Part shown: piece after piece, positions 1 to 10,965 of the stretch
Layout: each line of letters begins with the position of its first letter
Position numbering within the stretch: position 1 is the first letter of the stretch
Source: Rosa chinensis
Lineage: Eukaryota; Streptophyta; Magnoliopsida; Rosales; Rosaceae
DNA length: 64,000 bases
NCBI RefSeq assembly: GCF_002994745.2
Contig: NC_037090.1
Location: 33,276,501-33,340,500 of the forward strand
Direction: 5' to 3'
The notes under the pieces: model-generated
The model's input: only the letters and a program-made list of their open reading frames with translations
Databases searched by the model: none
Told to the model about the DNA's origin: nothing
Position numbers and translations under genes: made by a program

Positions 1-1446
1 GAACTCCTTCCCTAGTTGTGCCTTTAACTTCGAAATTCTAGACATATCCCGACATGTAGTCAACACGTCACCTAAATAAAGTAGCAATAGTAAACCCATA
101 CTACCCTTGAACACATGATGATAAACGCAGCTATCCGCTGGTGAGATTTGGTCATAATCGACCTTTACTTTCTGTGAATACTCCTTGGCCAAAACCCAAG
201 CTTTGAATCTCATGGCTTCCTTATCATGCATTCCTTCCATTTTCCTATAAACCCACTTACAACCAACCTGATTTCTTTCTTTGGGCTTAGGAACCGACTC
301 CTGAACCAAGTCCTTCTGCATGGACTTCTTTATCTGTTCTAACATAGCTCCCATCCAACTTTCCCGTACATCATTTGCTATAGCTTCCTGATACGTGGTT
401 GGATCTCCTGGACTCAAACTTAGAGTATGCTTGTCCAATGCTATGCTTCTCTGGAACTCCTGCCCAAGTGACTGACGAACCGAGTAGTAGGTTCGCAGTG
501 CTAATTGCTCCACCTGAGCTTGTATTAATGACTGTTGTTGTTGCTCTAAGACTTCTTCCTTGATAACCCCTTTATCATGCTCCACTTGCTCAATTTGCTC
601 CACCTGAGCTGGAGTTTCTTCCATGATCCCTTTGGTTAGAGGAACTTCGGTTGCTTTCTCTACAACATCAGTCTTCTTCTTCACCTCACTTTTCTTGACT
701 TCATTGAACGGCATTGTCTCCTCATAAAAAATGACATGTCTACTTAGAACCCTTTTCTTGCTTACAATATCCCATAACTTGTAGCCCTTTACTCCTTTCT
801 CAACACCGAGAAATATGCACTTGCGTGACTTTGGCCTGAGTTTGGTTTGCTCATTGTTGGAAATATGAGCATATGCACTGCTACCAAACACCCTTAAGTT
901 AGAGTAGTCAACTGGTTCTTTAGACCATACCTCCTCTGCACACTTGAAGTCCAAGACTTTTGATGGTGACCGATTAACCAAGTAACACGCATGGTTAACT
1001 GCATCTGCCCAAAACGTGTCCGGTAATCCTGCATGCAGCCGCATGCTTCTTTCTCTCTCTAAGAGAGTTTTATTCATTCTTCTAGCAGCTCCGTTTTGTT
1101 GGAGATTCTCTTTCACCGTGAAGTGTCTTGTGATTCCTTCATCCTTGCAAAATTGTAAGAACCTTTTCATTCTATATTCATTGCTACTGTTACTTCTCAA
1201 ATACTTGATTTTTCTGCCTATTAGATTTTCTACTTCTGTTTTCCACTCCTTAAACTTGGTGAAAACCTTGGATTTTTCCCTCATAAAGTAGACCCAAATC
1301 TTCCTCGAAAAATCATCTAAAAAAGTAACGAAGTACTTGAAGCCTCCCATAGACCTTATTGGTGCAGGGCCCCATACATCTGAGTGAATATAATCCAGCA
1401 ATCCTTTGCTTTTGTTCTCACAATTTGCTAACTTGAATGCCACCTT
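1..1446 (-). pseudogene. copia integrase and deleted reverse transcriptase
   Basis: This continues in frame after the stop at 1447. The integrase core is recognisable: DYIHSDVWGP carries the first catalytic Asp, and a QQNGAARRMNKTLL segment near 1050-1100 stands where copia integrases have AERMN, so the catalytic Glu is an Arg here. A linker rich in Gln/Glu follows (about 540-700), then the RT start (ESWMGAM, GCKWVYR). After KVDYDQISPA (about 140-165) the sequence jumps directly to DSCVYHHVFKGSMGLLLLYL, so roughly a hundred RT residues are missing. The YVDD active site reads YLGD. Dead for both integration and reverse transcription. Confidence 0.85.
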
Positions 1447-2895
1447 CTACTTCCCAAGAGTACAATCCTTGCAGAAGTTCAGTTTGCAAACATTGACACC
1501 TTCTAGCTTACCTTTCTTGTGGAGTTCTTGCATTCCTCTTTGACTCATGTGCCCAAGGCGATGATGCCATAGCTCAGTCTTGTCTTTTACCTCAATAGAC
1601 GTTGCAACTCCACCTATTATTGTAGTCCCTTGAAGCTTGTATAAGTTGTTAGGTTGAATGTTGCCCTTCATCACAACAAGTGATCCCTTGAGAACTTTGA
1701 GTCTTCCCTCTTCAGAGCGATACCTATATCCGGCCCTGTCCAAAGTACCCAAAGATATCAAGTTCTTCCTTAACTTTGGAAAATATCTGACATTCTCCAG
1801 CGTTCTAACAACTCCATCATGCATTCTGATTTTCATTGATCCAATACCTAGGATCCTACATGATGAGTCATCTCCCCTAAAAACCTCTCCACTGCTACTG
1901 TCCTCAAATGTGCCAAACCATTCTCGGATTGCACACATGTGGAATGTACATCCGGTATCCAAAATCCAAATTCTGAAAGCATTGGAGCTGGCTGCTACCA
2001 CAAGGAGTTCACCGTCATCTTTATCTTGTTTGATGACTACATTGGCTATGTTTGAACTCCCTGGCATCGCCTCTGCTCTCATCTTCCCTTCTCTGCAGTT
2101 TCTTTTCAAGTGGTCGGTAGCACCACATTTGAAGCAACCTTTCTTGTATTTTTCCTTGGATTTTGATGTACCCTTGTTACCAGATTTATCCTTCTTACTC
2201 GTCAACTGACCTGTCTCCTTGCCCTTGACATGAATGCCTCCTTCTTGAGAGCTTTCGGTCTCCCTACTCATCTTAAAATAAGATTGAATAGTTTCGGTAA
2301 TCTCACTGTACTTGAGAGAATCCTTACCGGAAACGAGTCTAGTGATGAAGTGCTCAAATGAAGATGGTAAAGATCTTAGCAGCATAAGTGATTTCTCCTC
2401 ATCTTTATACCGCACATCCACCTTTGATAAATTGGCAACACAAATCTGAAATTTATTCAGATGATCCTGCAGATCCCCTCCTTCTTCCATCCAAAGACTA
2501 TAGAGTTGGTCTTTCAGAAAGAGTTTATCCGCGTCAACCTCTTTGACATTGTCCAATGTCTTACTACTGTCCATATTCTCACCAATATGAACCTTACTCG
2601 CGTAAACCTTCTTGAGATAATCCCAGGTCTCTTTGTTGTTCATATTCTCACTGGCACTAACCAATACATGATCAGCAAGATGTAGCTCTATAAAGCTTTT
2701 TGCCTTCTTGTCCATCTTCTGCCAAACCTTGTCTGCCATATCAGCTGCCATATTCTCTATCCCGAGAATAGCCTCGTACAGACCCTGTAGAATCAGGACA
2801 CTTTTCATCTTCCTCTGCCATAATGTGAAGTTATCCTTCCCATTCAACATAATGGGCATCACATTGCTGCCTGCGTCTGCTTTGTCATCTGCCAT
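1447..2895 (-). CDS. copia gag-protease-pre-integrase open frame (482 aa)
   Basis: The frame starts at an ATG about 23 nt past the tRNA-Met primer site. The N-terminal 200 residues are a UBN2-type copia gag region. A CCHC zinc knuckle (CFKCGATDHLKRNC) follows near residue 255. The aspartic protease motif WILDTGC lies near residue 310, and the GAG-pre-integrase motif WHHRLGH with its later paired cysteines is near the C-terminus. It ends at a TAG (1447-1449) exactly where integrase should continue, so this is the first part of a single copia polyprotein cut by a nonsense mutation. Product: capsid/nucleocapsid plus protease of a retrotransposon particle. Confidence 0.88.
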   Translation of the reverse strand: MADDKADAGSNVMPIMLNGKDNFTLWQRKMKSVLILQGLYEAILGIENMAADMADKVWQKMDKKAKSFIELHLADHVLVSASENMNNKETWDYLKKVYASKVHIGENMDSSKTLDNVKEVDADKLFLKDQLYSLWMEEGGDLQDHLNKFQICVANLSKVDVRYKDEEKSLMLLRSLPSSFEHFITRLVSGKDSLKYSEITETIQSYFKMSRETESSQEGGIHVKGKETGQLTSKKDKSGNKGTSKSKEKYKKGCFKCGATDHLKRNCREGKMRAEAMPGSSNIANVVIKQDKDDGELLVVAASSNAFRIWILDTGCTFHMCAIREWFGTFEDSSSGEVFRGDDSSCRILGIGSMKIRMHDGVVRTLENVRYFPKLRKNLISLGTLDRAGYRYRSEEGRLKVLKGSLVVMKGNIQPNNLYKLQGTTIIGGVATSIEVKDKTELWHHRLGHMSQRGMQELHKKGKLEGVNVCKLNFCKDCTLGK

Positions 2896-2917
2896 TTTAG
2901 AAACACCTTGAGCCTAA

Positions 2918-2929
2918 GCTCTGATACCA
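2918..2929 (-). other. primer-binding site, tRNA-Met(i)
   Basis: The minus strand reads TGGTATCAGAGC, the standard plant copia primer site complementary to the 3' end of initiator tRNA-Met, three bases from the LTR end. Confidence 0.88.
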
Positions 2930-2932
2930 CTT

Positions 2933-3567
2933 TGTAGTAAATATGCACCTTTTACCCAGAACTTTGTTTCTCTTTATAGGCTTATGACTGTGCAAACAAT
3001 AATAGGATGATGATGCAAAATATCACAGCAAGACAAACCACAACACACCAACACAGAATTTTATAGAGGTTCGACAAAAAACTTTGCCTACCTCCTCTGT
3101 GTGATCTCTCTTGAGAATCACTAGCAATATGGAGAATAACAACTTGATTACAAGTACTTATTGAAATCCCTATGCTAATCCCCAACCCTTTTGCTAGATC
3201 TCTCTATCACCCTTGGCTCTCCCTGCCCCTGTGTTTATATGTAGCTGAGAACTCTCTGAGATCTCTCTTTGATCTCTTCTCTGATCTTAGGACACATTAT
3301 GTGACCTCCCTGCAGCCCTATTTATAGATTATAGGTGCTGGTTACAAACATGTCACATTAGGATTCCTAAAACTATTAGAACAAGGAAAGAGAGCTAGCT
3401 TTCCTATTCCTAACTAGAATAGAACTTACTTTCCAGGTCTAAATCAATAAGAATAACTCTTCCTATTCTAAAACCCATTAGAATACTAGAAGAATTCCTG
3501 TGCGCACTAATCTTCATTTACCTATCTGGTTTTGCCTTGAATCCTAATCAACTTAGGCATATCAACA
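2933..3567 (-). repeat. copia 5' LTR (635 bp)
   Basis: Bounded by TGT...ACA: on plus it begins TGTAGTAAATATG beside the primer-binding site and ends ATATCAACA. Only one copy is in the window, so the outer end is inferred from the terminal inverted repeat and from gypsy coding sequence resuming immediately to the right. Confidence 0.72.
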
Positions 3568-3574
3568 AGCCAAA

Positions 3575-4310
3575 TTCACAACAAATTCATCTTTCGACAT
3601 ATTTATATGCAGGTTCGGCGTCCCCGAGGTGTTAGTATCGGACAGGGGGGTAGCATTTATGGGCGGTGATGTGGAGCAGCTCGTCAACGACTTCGGCATC
3701 CAGTTTCTCCACAGCACACCTTATTATGCCCAGTCTAATGGTCAGGGAGAGGCCAGTAACAAGATTATCATTACCCTACTGAAGAAGATGCTTGTGAAAA
3801 ACCCTCGCCAATGGCATGAGACATTGTATGAAACATTGCGGGCCTATCGCACTTCAAAACAAACTCCTATTGCCACAACGCCCTATGCACTCATGTTTGG
3901 TCACGACGCGGTTTTACCTTTGGAGATAAATCTTCACTCTCTACGCGTCCAAGATCAATCATTTGATTGGTGATGACTACGTCTAGGCCATGTGGCAGGA
4001 GCACGAAGACCTTAGCGGACAACGGTTAGAGGCTTTCGACAACTTAGTGATGGAGAAGCAACGCATCGCTCACGCCTATGATAAGAGAACTCGTGGCCGC
4101 AGTTACAAAGAGGGCGAGCTCGTTTGGAAGGCAGTTCTTCCATTTGGTGAGAAGTTGACCCGTCGTGGTAAATGGACCCCACGCTGGGAAGGGCCCTTTG
4201 TGATTTATAGAATTCTGGAACGTGGGGCTTTTCACCTCAAAGATTTGGATGGCGACCTCCACTGCAACCCTATCAATGGCTGATTCTTAAAGAAATACTA
4301 CCCCAGCGTT
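3575..4310 (+). pseudogene. gypsy integrase, C-terminal half
   Basis: CRFGVPEVLVSDRG carries the second catalytic Asp, and QSNGQGEASNK carries the catalytic Glu. YRTSKQTPIATTPYALMFG and the C-terminal GELVWK...GKWTPRWEGPFVIYRI segment are typical of gypsy integrase. Breaks: a frameshift near 3608 just before CRFGVP, a frameshift near 3970, a TAG at 3985-3987, and a TGA after NPING (about 4281), beyond which LKKYYPSVWEF continues in frame. The TAG and TGA look like C-to-T and G-to-A decay of Gln and Trp codons. The missing N-terminal half is where the copia element inserted. Confidence 0.88.
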
Positions 4311-5735
4311 TGGGAATTTGAAGATCCCCCAGCTTCTTCCGTGGCAAGGACAGGGGGGCAAACATAGTGTCCCTTGGCTCGCCTCATCCCTTATAATTAG
4401 GCCTTTTCATTGTGGCCTCGTTCACCTGTCTTCGCTCCACCTACGAACACTAGGGGGGCAACACTCTATGCATAAGGGCCTTTATAGTGGCCATTATTTT
4501 ATTTTTGCATGTTTGCATTAGCCATTTCTGGCAAGTTTTTTGTACATTTTCGTTCAATATCCTTGACAATATGTGTTAGGAATGTGTGTAAGGGCCTATA
4601 CCAGAGGCCTTATTATATCATATTGTTTTTAGCAAATGAGAAAATTTCGAATCTTTCATTCATAAAGTGGCTTTGCAGCCAAGAGCAAGACAATGTGTTC
4701 GGAAAAATTACATTAACGATATATAAAGGATATACAAAGCCAGAAAGTTGGCTAAAACAACTAATAAGGATTCATATCTTTTATGAGCTTCCGGATCTTG
4801 CGGCAAGAAGGGTTGATGAGATATCGACTCTTACTCTTCCTCTCTTCACCCTCCTCTGATCTGAGTCGCAGCTACTATCATTTATACTGGAAGGAGAGGG
4901 AAGAAAATAATCCATCGCAACCCTTCCAGTTGGTTATCCTTAAGGATAGAGACGGAATCAGCGCTGGAGTGCGACCCAGTTGCCTCACCTACCTCCAGGG
5001 GGAAAACAGAAGTCGGCTCATCAGATCCCTAAGGTAGGCAGTGGAAGAAGAACGATTGGCCTCGAGTGGCCTTTCGCCCTTCTTCGCTTTGCTCCACGCA
5101 GAGAAATCTAAGGAGAGGGACTCCCCAGATTGTGGTGCCTCGCGTTAGGAGCTCCTTGTGATCTTCAATCTACCAAAAACATAGGATGTTTCATCTAGGC
5201 TTTCATAGACCAAAGACACGAGGTTGCCTGAGATTAGGCCATAAGGCCTACACAGGCAGTGAGATTAAGCCATAAAGCCTAAAATCTAGACGCTAAGGGC
5301 GAGATCGTATGGAGAAGATTTGAGAAAGAAAAGGAAGAGGAGAAAGGCTTGCAAGGTCATTGCTGGGTAAGCCATGTTTGTGTAAGTTTTCATCTTTCCA
5401 AAGTATTGATATTTATAGAGGCCTGCCTCAGTGGCTTCAACCCTTGGATACGGGCAGTTGAAGACGTTTCAACACCATCAATGGGAATATCAATGGAATT
5501 CAATGCTGAAATCTCGGAAATAAATGAAATTGAGTCCCCATGGACGAGAGAGCGATCTCCAAGGAGATAACTACTCCTTTTCGAGATTATCTTTTTGAAA
5601 CTGTTTTTGTGTAGTTAAAGCAAGAATTGAACAGAGCTATTGCCTAAGAGATAAAAGAAATTTGGGCCAACCAAGTGGGCTAAATAATTAATTTATTGGT
5701 AGTAATATTGTTCGTACAAATTAATGGGCCTAATA
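4311..5735 (+). other. noncoding 3' region of the gypsy element
   Basis: No credible protein. The stretch has two polypurine-tract-like strings (GGGGGGCAAA at about 4355 and GGGGGGCAAC at about 4452), similar to the true tract before the 3' LTR. It also has several short inverted motifs of the type GGCC-n-GGCC (around 4403, 4468, 4592, 5240-5280, 5420). It separates integrase from the convergent end of the antisense plant-mobile-domain gene. Confidence 0.55.
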
Positions 5736-7379
5736 TCAGCGGCCTAAAAATCCTCGGCCTGCATGAGTTAAGCGGAGGAAAAGTTCATCCAGACGTAAAC
5801 TAGCATCAGCGGCAGCTTTTGCAGCTTGTTGGGCTGCTACACGAGCTTGGGCCAGGTCATGGGTCAACGTCTCGAAAGCGGCAAGGGGCTGCTCCAATTG
5901 AGGTTACGCTCGAGCAAGCCTAGCCGTCACATCAGTTAATCGGGCTTGAAGATCATGGATCTGGGTCCTCAGGTGGTTTCTCTCGAGAGTCAGATCTCTG
6001 ATGAGACTGGCCCGATCACCCAAGAAATCACGCCCAGCGGCCGTCTGTTGAGCAAGAGTCTGGTAGTGTGTTTCGGTCTGCCTGGCCTACGCAGTCGCGA
6101 CCGCCCTTTCATTGAGCCCTTGGGGAAGATCCTGCAGCAGCTGGTCAACCTCTTGAAATTGGTCTTCAGTGATAGCCCCCTCGCGGAGAAGTACCCTCAG
6201 ATACTCCAAAACTTTCGCGGGCGCGCCAGGAATCAGAATATCAGGGTCCAGGAGGCGATGAAGGCCTTCTCTGGTATCATCTACGACCCCAGGAGGGGTC
6301 ACCTCAAGCACACGAGCTAGCCGTTCTAAAGTGGACGGAGGCGGTTGCTCAGCGACAGGAGGGGCCTCAAGAGGTTCTGCAACAGGTACTGCCTCTGGCA
6401 ATGGCTCAGGGTTTTCCCCTACTTCCCTAGCTTCAATGGCTTGGGGGGCAGGCTCCTGACCAACCACATCGAGGACAGGTTCAGCAGGATTCTCAGCCAC
6501 GATCTCTCCAGCTATGACAGCCGCTTCCTCGTTTGGAATAGCATTTGGATCCTAGAAGGAGGCATTATCAGAATAACCAAGCCAGGGGTTAATGATAAAA
6601 CATTTTGTTAAGAGTGGTACCTCTTCAACAGGTGGCTCGCGAATAATTGCTGTTAGCACAGGTTCCTGGGCAACCTCACCGGATGCTGGAACTGAATCAG
6701 GCGCTACTTGTCCCAGAAGGAGGGAGGCAGTTGGTTGCTCATGGGAGGTGTCTGGGAGCGGCATTCTTTCGTCAACCTCAGGCGAGCTGCCATCTATAAC
6801 CATTGTAGGGACCAGAACCAACTGCATATTGTTTGCAGTTGGGGAGGGAGGATTATTGGAACCATTTGGCTCTTGGACTTGCTCACCGGACGCACCTTCG
6901 CCTGCAACGGATGATCCTTCCCCAACTTGCCTTGATGACCTACGGCGAACCTGCGGAGGAGGAGCGTTATAGAGTCATACATAACAGAACAAAGCGTCAT
7001 GGCTCATTTTAGATGAGTATTACCATTCGATCAGCGACTGGTTCATCTTCTGCCCATGGATCAGTTCGGGGATCAGCGCGACTGCGTTTGCGGGCTAAAG
7101 CGGCAGCAATCTGTCAGGATTAAAGTAAAGTCAAAATAAGCTTCGAAGGAGATATCAGAATTATGAGATTTTAAGATAAGAGCCTTACTGTTTGTGGGTC
7201 ATCATCGTCAGAGGAAGAGTCTTCGACTTCAAGTTTCGTCGCTATCACTTTCTTCTTCGCGGTCTGACCAGGGGCCGGAGAAGCGTCAACTGCACGACCG
7301 CCAGAGGGTGGCACGTTTCCCTGATGCAACAAAGTGTGGGTTAAAAGGAAAAAACATACAGAAAGTAAAAAATAAATAA

Positions 7380-7415
<36 letters not shown>

Positions 7416-9077
7416 CAATTACCTCTTGGGGAGGCTCACAAATGACAATCCTAGCCTGGATTGGGCGCGGGGCTCGCGCGGGTAGAGGAGCCTGTTCAGA
7501 TAGCGGAGGTTGCGCCTCGTCTTCAGGAAAGCGAGCAAGTAACTCGGTATCAGCATCATAAGGATATCTCAGCTCTTCAAAAATGGTCGCGAAGAGCTCG
7601 TCATCCTTTTGTCCCTAGCAGTTGACGGAAACTTCTGACCACCATTGATCATAATCTTTAGCAGTCCCATCCACGGGGTCAATGTTATTAGCCCAGTCAG
7701 GGAGATCAACCAGTATAAGCATGTTTTGTACTGGCGGAGGCCCATTTAAGGGGCCAATTCTGCGCCAAGAAGTGTTGTAGTTCCAAGCATCATAGAGGGG
7801 GAATGGCACTAGTTGGATAAGGCCAAACTAGCGAGCGAAGTGGTTGGGAGCATACAGCTCATAACTGAGTTCATCAGATGCAAGCCTAATGTCTAAACAA
7901 GAGATCGCGCGGTGAAAACCCAGGCGCGCTCGATCACTATAATTAGGAGCCCCAGGAAGGAACCCATTTTCAAGAGGAGTGGGCAATCTCCTATTGAGTA
8001 CTAAGTCGCAGTAAGGCATTTCGTGCAGGAGGTACAAATATGAGAAACACTCAGAATAGGGTGGGGATGTGTACCTCTCCTCACGACAAAGCCACTGACC
8101 AAGAAGGGCGTTAGCCCGTGGTAGCAATGAAATATCGTCGCGACGGAAGAATGGAAAGTAAGTTTGAATCCAGAAATCAAGGATCCAAAAAGGGCCAGAA
8201 ATGCTAGTCTCGAAAGAATGCATGGTGGCCTGGTATAGAGTATGGTAGAGGGCACCCAACACTGGTTGTCCTAACCCCACGCAGCGGCCGTTATAGAGGG
8301 TTGTGGCCAGGAAAGTCCAAGGACCAATGGGCTTATTGGCGGAGATACAGAAGATGAACTTGCAGAGCCAATACTCCAGAAAAGCAATGCCACCAGTCAC
8401 ATTGTGTTCTTTGTGGTAATAGGCCAACCACCGCGGATAGGAGCTACTATGAACGCCGCGACTAGTTTGAGCCATGGTTGATAAGAAGTTGTCAGAATCG
8501 AATTCGCCATGCCGATAGGGCTCACCGTCAATGGGCAATCCAGTAATGGTAAAAATATCTAATAGTGTAATACTCATTTGGCCAAATCGGAAATCGAAGG
8601 TGTTGGTGGCAGTATTCCAAAAGCAAAGGCAGCGAGTGGCTAACGATTGCCACCGCGAGGAAGGAGAAAGCATAAATCAATGGTTTAGGTAATACCTGCT
8701 GCGTTCCAGCCAGCCAAATCTCACGCTCGGGCTTCGCGATACCAAGAAAGCTCTGCCGCCCTGATCGAGGACGGCCAGTACCCTATTTTCTCTCGATGTT
8801 TTTGCGCAGCCCAACTGCTGAAATCTCCAGGGGTCCTTCGGAAGACCGGAATGGGCCGACGGATGGGTAGGCCGTAGAGGGAGATAGCGTCATCTGGAAT
8901 GGAATCTCGTGGCGCTGGGCCCAGTCCGACATGTTGATTTGGGAGCCTGAGAAGCAGTGGTCTCTGGATATTGGTGTGGAGACGACAGAGGGCACCAATT
9001 CCGGTTCCCCAAGAGCGTGCAGCTTTCTCGTTGAGTTCTTCCTCCTGATCGATAACTATTTTCTTTGGAGGAGCCAT
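5736..9077 (-). pseudogene. antisense plant mobile domain (PMD) gene inside the gypsy element
   Basis: The start MAPPKK at 9077 leads into a PMD (Pfam aminotransferase-like, plant mobile domain). Residues typical of it are WGTGIGALCRLH, EREIWLAGTQ, then CFWNTATNTFDFRFGQMSITLLDI and TGLPIDGEPY. Exons from the PMD on are 8673-7423, 7320-7189, 7110-7024, 6950-6621 and 6551-5736. All junctions are GT-AG and in phase 0, and every exon length is a multiple of three. The C-terminal part is acidic and proline-rich, then alpha-helical (ARQTETHYQTLAQQ, RASLIRDLTLERNHLRTQ), probably coiled coil. Breaks: a frameshift near 8672 joining the N-terminal exon to the PMD, and in-frame stops at 7828 (TAG), 7615 (TAG), 6087 (TAG) and 5904 (TAA), each where a Gln is expected. 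Host PMD proteins (MAIN, MAIL1) act in silencing; the role of element-borne copies is unknown. The model of one spliced gene is inferred from the phases. Confidence 0.82.
7383..7411. repeat. TA microsatellite in a PMD-gene intron
   Basis: A run of about 14 TA units after a short AAAT-type run. It lies in the intron between the 7423 and 7320 splice sites of the antisense gene. Confidence 0.9.
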
Positions 9078-9333
9078 TTCTGGGTTTCTGTAAGGAGAAA
9101 TGTTTGAGACGAAAAAGTTTCTGGGTTTTAGGAGATTGAAGAGTTTCTGATGTGACAGGTTTGGAGTGGTTGCGGGATTTAAATAAAAGATTTTGTGAGG
9201 GAAACGATGTGACGAAAAGACGTTTTTCCAAGCGAATAGACGCAATCCTCATTAATGATATCGTTTCGGTCATCAGACACATCGTTTTAGTCCCCTTCAA
9301 TCAGTTACATTCTCACGGGCCCGATTTCGGGGC

Positions 9334-9344
9334 CTGGGGGGCAA
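9334..9344 (+). other. polypurine tract of the gypsy element
   Basis: CTGGGGGGCAA immediately precedes the LTR start TGTTTGAG, the expected position for plus-strand priming. Confidence 0.75.
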
Positions 9345-10087
9345 TGTTTGAGCCCAAAAGTAATTTTGCCAAGATCCTTTAGTGGATTTAGCATAGCAGG
9401 CCGATACCTGCGGCCCAAAAATAAGTCTACTTGGAATTGGGCTACAGCTTCGCTCATTCCAAAACCCATAAGGAAAACGAGCCCTTATTGGAGTCAGGTA
9501 CCAGAGATTGAATAGGAAACTTCAATCAATAATCCTTCTATGGCAAGGAACAGTCGAAACTCTAGGTATAAACACCAGGTTTCAAGGACAAATCAGGGAC
9601 ATCTCTCAAATCAATCAATCCCTCGGATTATCAAGCCTCCTTGGAGCAAACCTTCAACCTCGTTGAAATTCGGCGACCGTGCTTCCAGTCCTAATCTCTC
9701 CAAGAGCCGACTGTTAGTGCTACTGCCACCGATACTACCAGCGAAGCTAGGGTAACACCCTCGCAACCCCCGCGAAGCTAAAGTCACGCTTTAGCAAACC
9801 TTGTGCTTTCTCCAAACTTCCCAGTGATTGCTCTGCTCGACCTACAATGTTGAGTATCGATTTGGTGATGCGAAGAGATCACAACCGAAGCCTTATCCGT
9901 AAGGCAAGAAGACCTTTCTCGGAAGGCAGAGAAAAGAGCCTTGTGACGAGGTTGGTGCTCTCCTCGTCCACAACGCTTGATCAAGAAGTCAGGTCAGGGG
10001 ACACCCCGACGACTGCACCCCACGGTGCTGGCACGCTCGGGCATTCAAAAGAGACAGTTTGTACCTCACTGATTTTTGTGTCAAACA
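9345..10087 (+). repeat. gypsy 3' LTR (743 bp)
   Basis: Starts TGTTTGA and ends TCAAACA, a perfect 7-bp terminal inverted repeat, directly after the polypurine tract. The following GATAC (10088-10092) should be the target-site duplication; its partner is outside the window. Small open frames inside are not supported as genes. Confidence 0.8.
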
Positions 10088-10262
10088 GATACTATATATC
10101 CTAATTGCTAAAGTTCAAGGTGAAACAACAAAAGGTAAAAAGAAGGCTAGCAAGAAATCTAAGAAAATATAAGAAGGAAAGAAGAAAGGCTACTAGTATT
10201 TGATATTTTTCTGTTAATTTTACAAGGCTTAGAATTTTATATCCAATACATGATTAGACCTA

Positions 10263-10603
10263 GGCTCAGTTTGGGATCGCTTTTGAAACATGCTTTTGGT
10301 CCAATTAAAAATTGTTCTGGTAGAAAGGCTGTTTGATAAACTCCAAAATTGTTGCTTTTGTGTGGAAGCGATTACATGGGCAGCAGGAAATTAGAAGCCA
10401 GGCCTGTTAGAAGCTATTTTTAGTTTCACTTTTCACTTCCAACTTACCGAACACTCAAAAATTGCATTTCGTTCTTCCAACACTTTTAAAAACAGTTTAC
10501 CGAACACTCAGTTACTTCTTCTCACAGCAAAATCAGAATTGTTTCTTCTCACAGTAAGTTCGGAAGTACTTATTCTTACAGCACAGCAATCCCAAACTGG
10601 GTC
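10263..10603. mobile_element. MITE, PIF/Harbinger-like (341 bp)
   Basis: Terminal inverted repeats: GGCTCAGTTTGGGATCGC at the left, and at the right the complement of GACCCAGTTTGGGATTGC. Flanking trinucleotides are CTA and TTA, close to the usual TWA target. No coding capacity. Confidence 0.6.
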
Positions 10604-10965
10604 TTAGTCTATCTAGACTAAGTCTACTAATAGAGGGCTATAACAAACTTGATTCTCCATTTCAGATGATTGATACGGTGTGGTTTGACTATCAAAACCT
10701 TGGCTTTCCCTTGTTGACCAAATTTGTTGAGATTACTCTCTCACTTTAAACACTAAAAATCTCACAGAAAAGAACATACTCCAAATTCCAATAACAATAC
10801 ACGAAAAGACCCAAATCTTTACAAATTGTTACAAATTGCTGGAACAGAAAATCCCTCATCCTAAGTTACATATTATCAACTTTGTATGACGAAAATTAAT
10901 CAATTACACAAAATAATAACACTACGTAGTTTACTTTATTCGATGAGGACCCAAATTGAAACAAG
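10604..10965. other. intergenic, nothing recognised
   Basis: AT-rich sequence between the MITE and the 3' end of the kinase pseudogene; I see no gene or element. Confidence 0.5.

Larger units (their letters stand above)
1..3567 (-). mobile_element. Ty1/copia retrotransposon, 5' part, decayed
   Basis: Minus-strand element cut by the left window edge. In sense order it shows an LTR (2933-3567), a primer-binding site complementary to initiator tRNA-Met (2918-2929), gag with a CCHC knuckle, protease, GAG-pre-integrase, integrase and the beginning and end of reverse transcriptase. The order protease-integrase-RT defines Ty1/copia. The other LTR lies outside the window. On the right the LTR abuts gypsy integrase sequence, so this element is nested in an older gypsy element. 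Breaks: a stop at the gag/pol junction, loss of the third catalytic integrase residue, and deletion of most of RT. It cannot be autonomous. Confidence 0.9.
3568..10087 (+). mobile_element. Ty3/gypsy retrotransposon (Tat-like), 3' part
   Basis: Plus-strand remains of an element whose 5' part lies beyond the nested copia insertion. It contains the integrase C-terminal half, a 1.4-kb noncoding stretch, an antisense gene with a plant mobile domain, a polypurine tract and a 743-bp 3' LTR. An extra antisense reading frame between pol and the 3' LTR is a known trait of the Tat/Retand/Ogre group, which is why I favour that lineage. No chromodomain is visible after integrase, which fits Tat rather than the chromoviruses. 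All coding parts carry stops or frameshifts. Confidence 0.8.

Noticed and set aside
1658..2209. 183-codon plus-strand frame
   Set aside because: Exact shadow of the copia gag-protease gene on minus.
7828..8673. Treating the PMD frame as an independent host gene
   Set aside because: It lies between gypsy integrase and the gypsy polypurine tract and LTR, in the position of known antisense frames of Tat elements.
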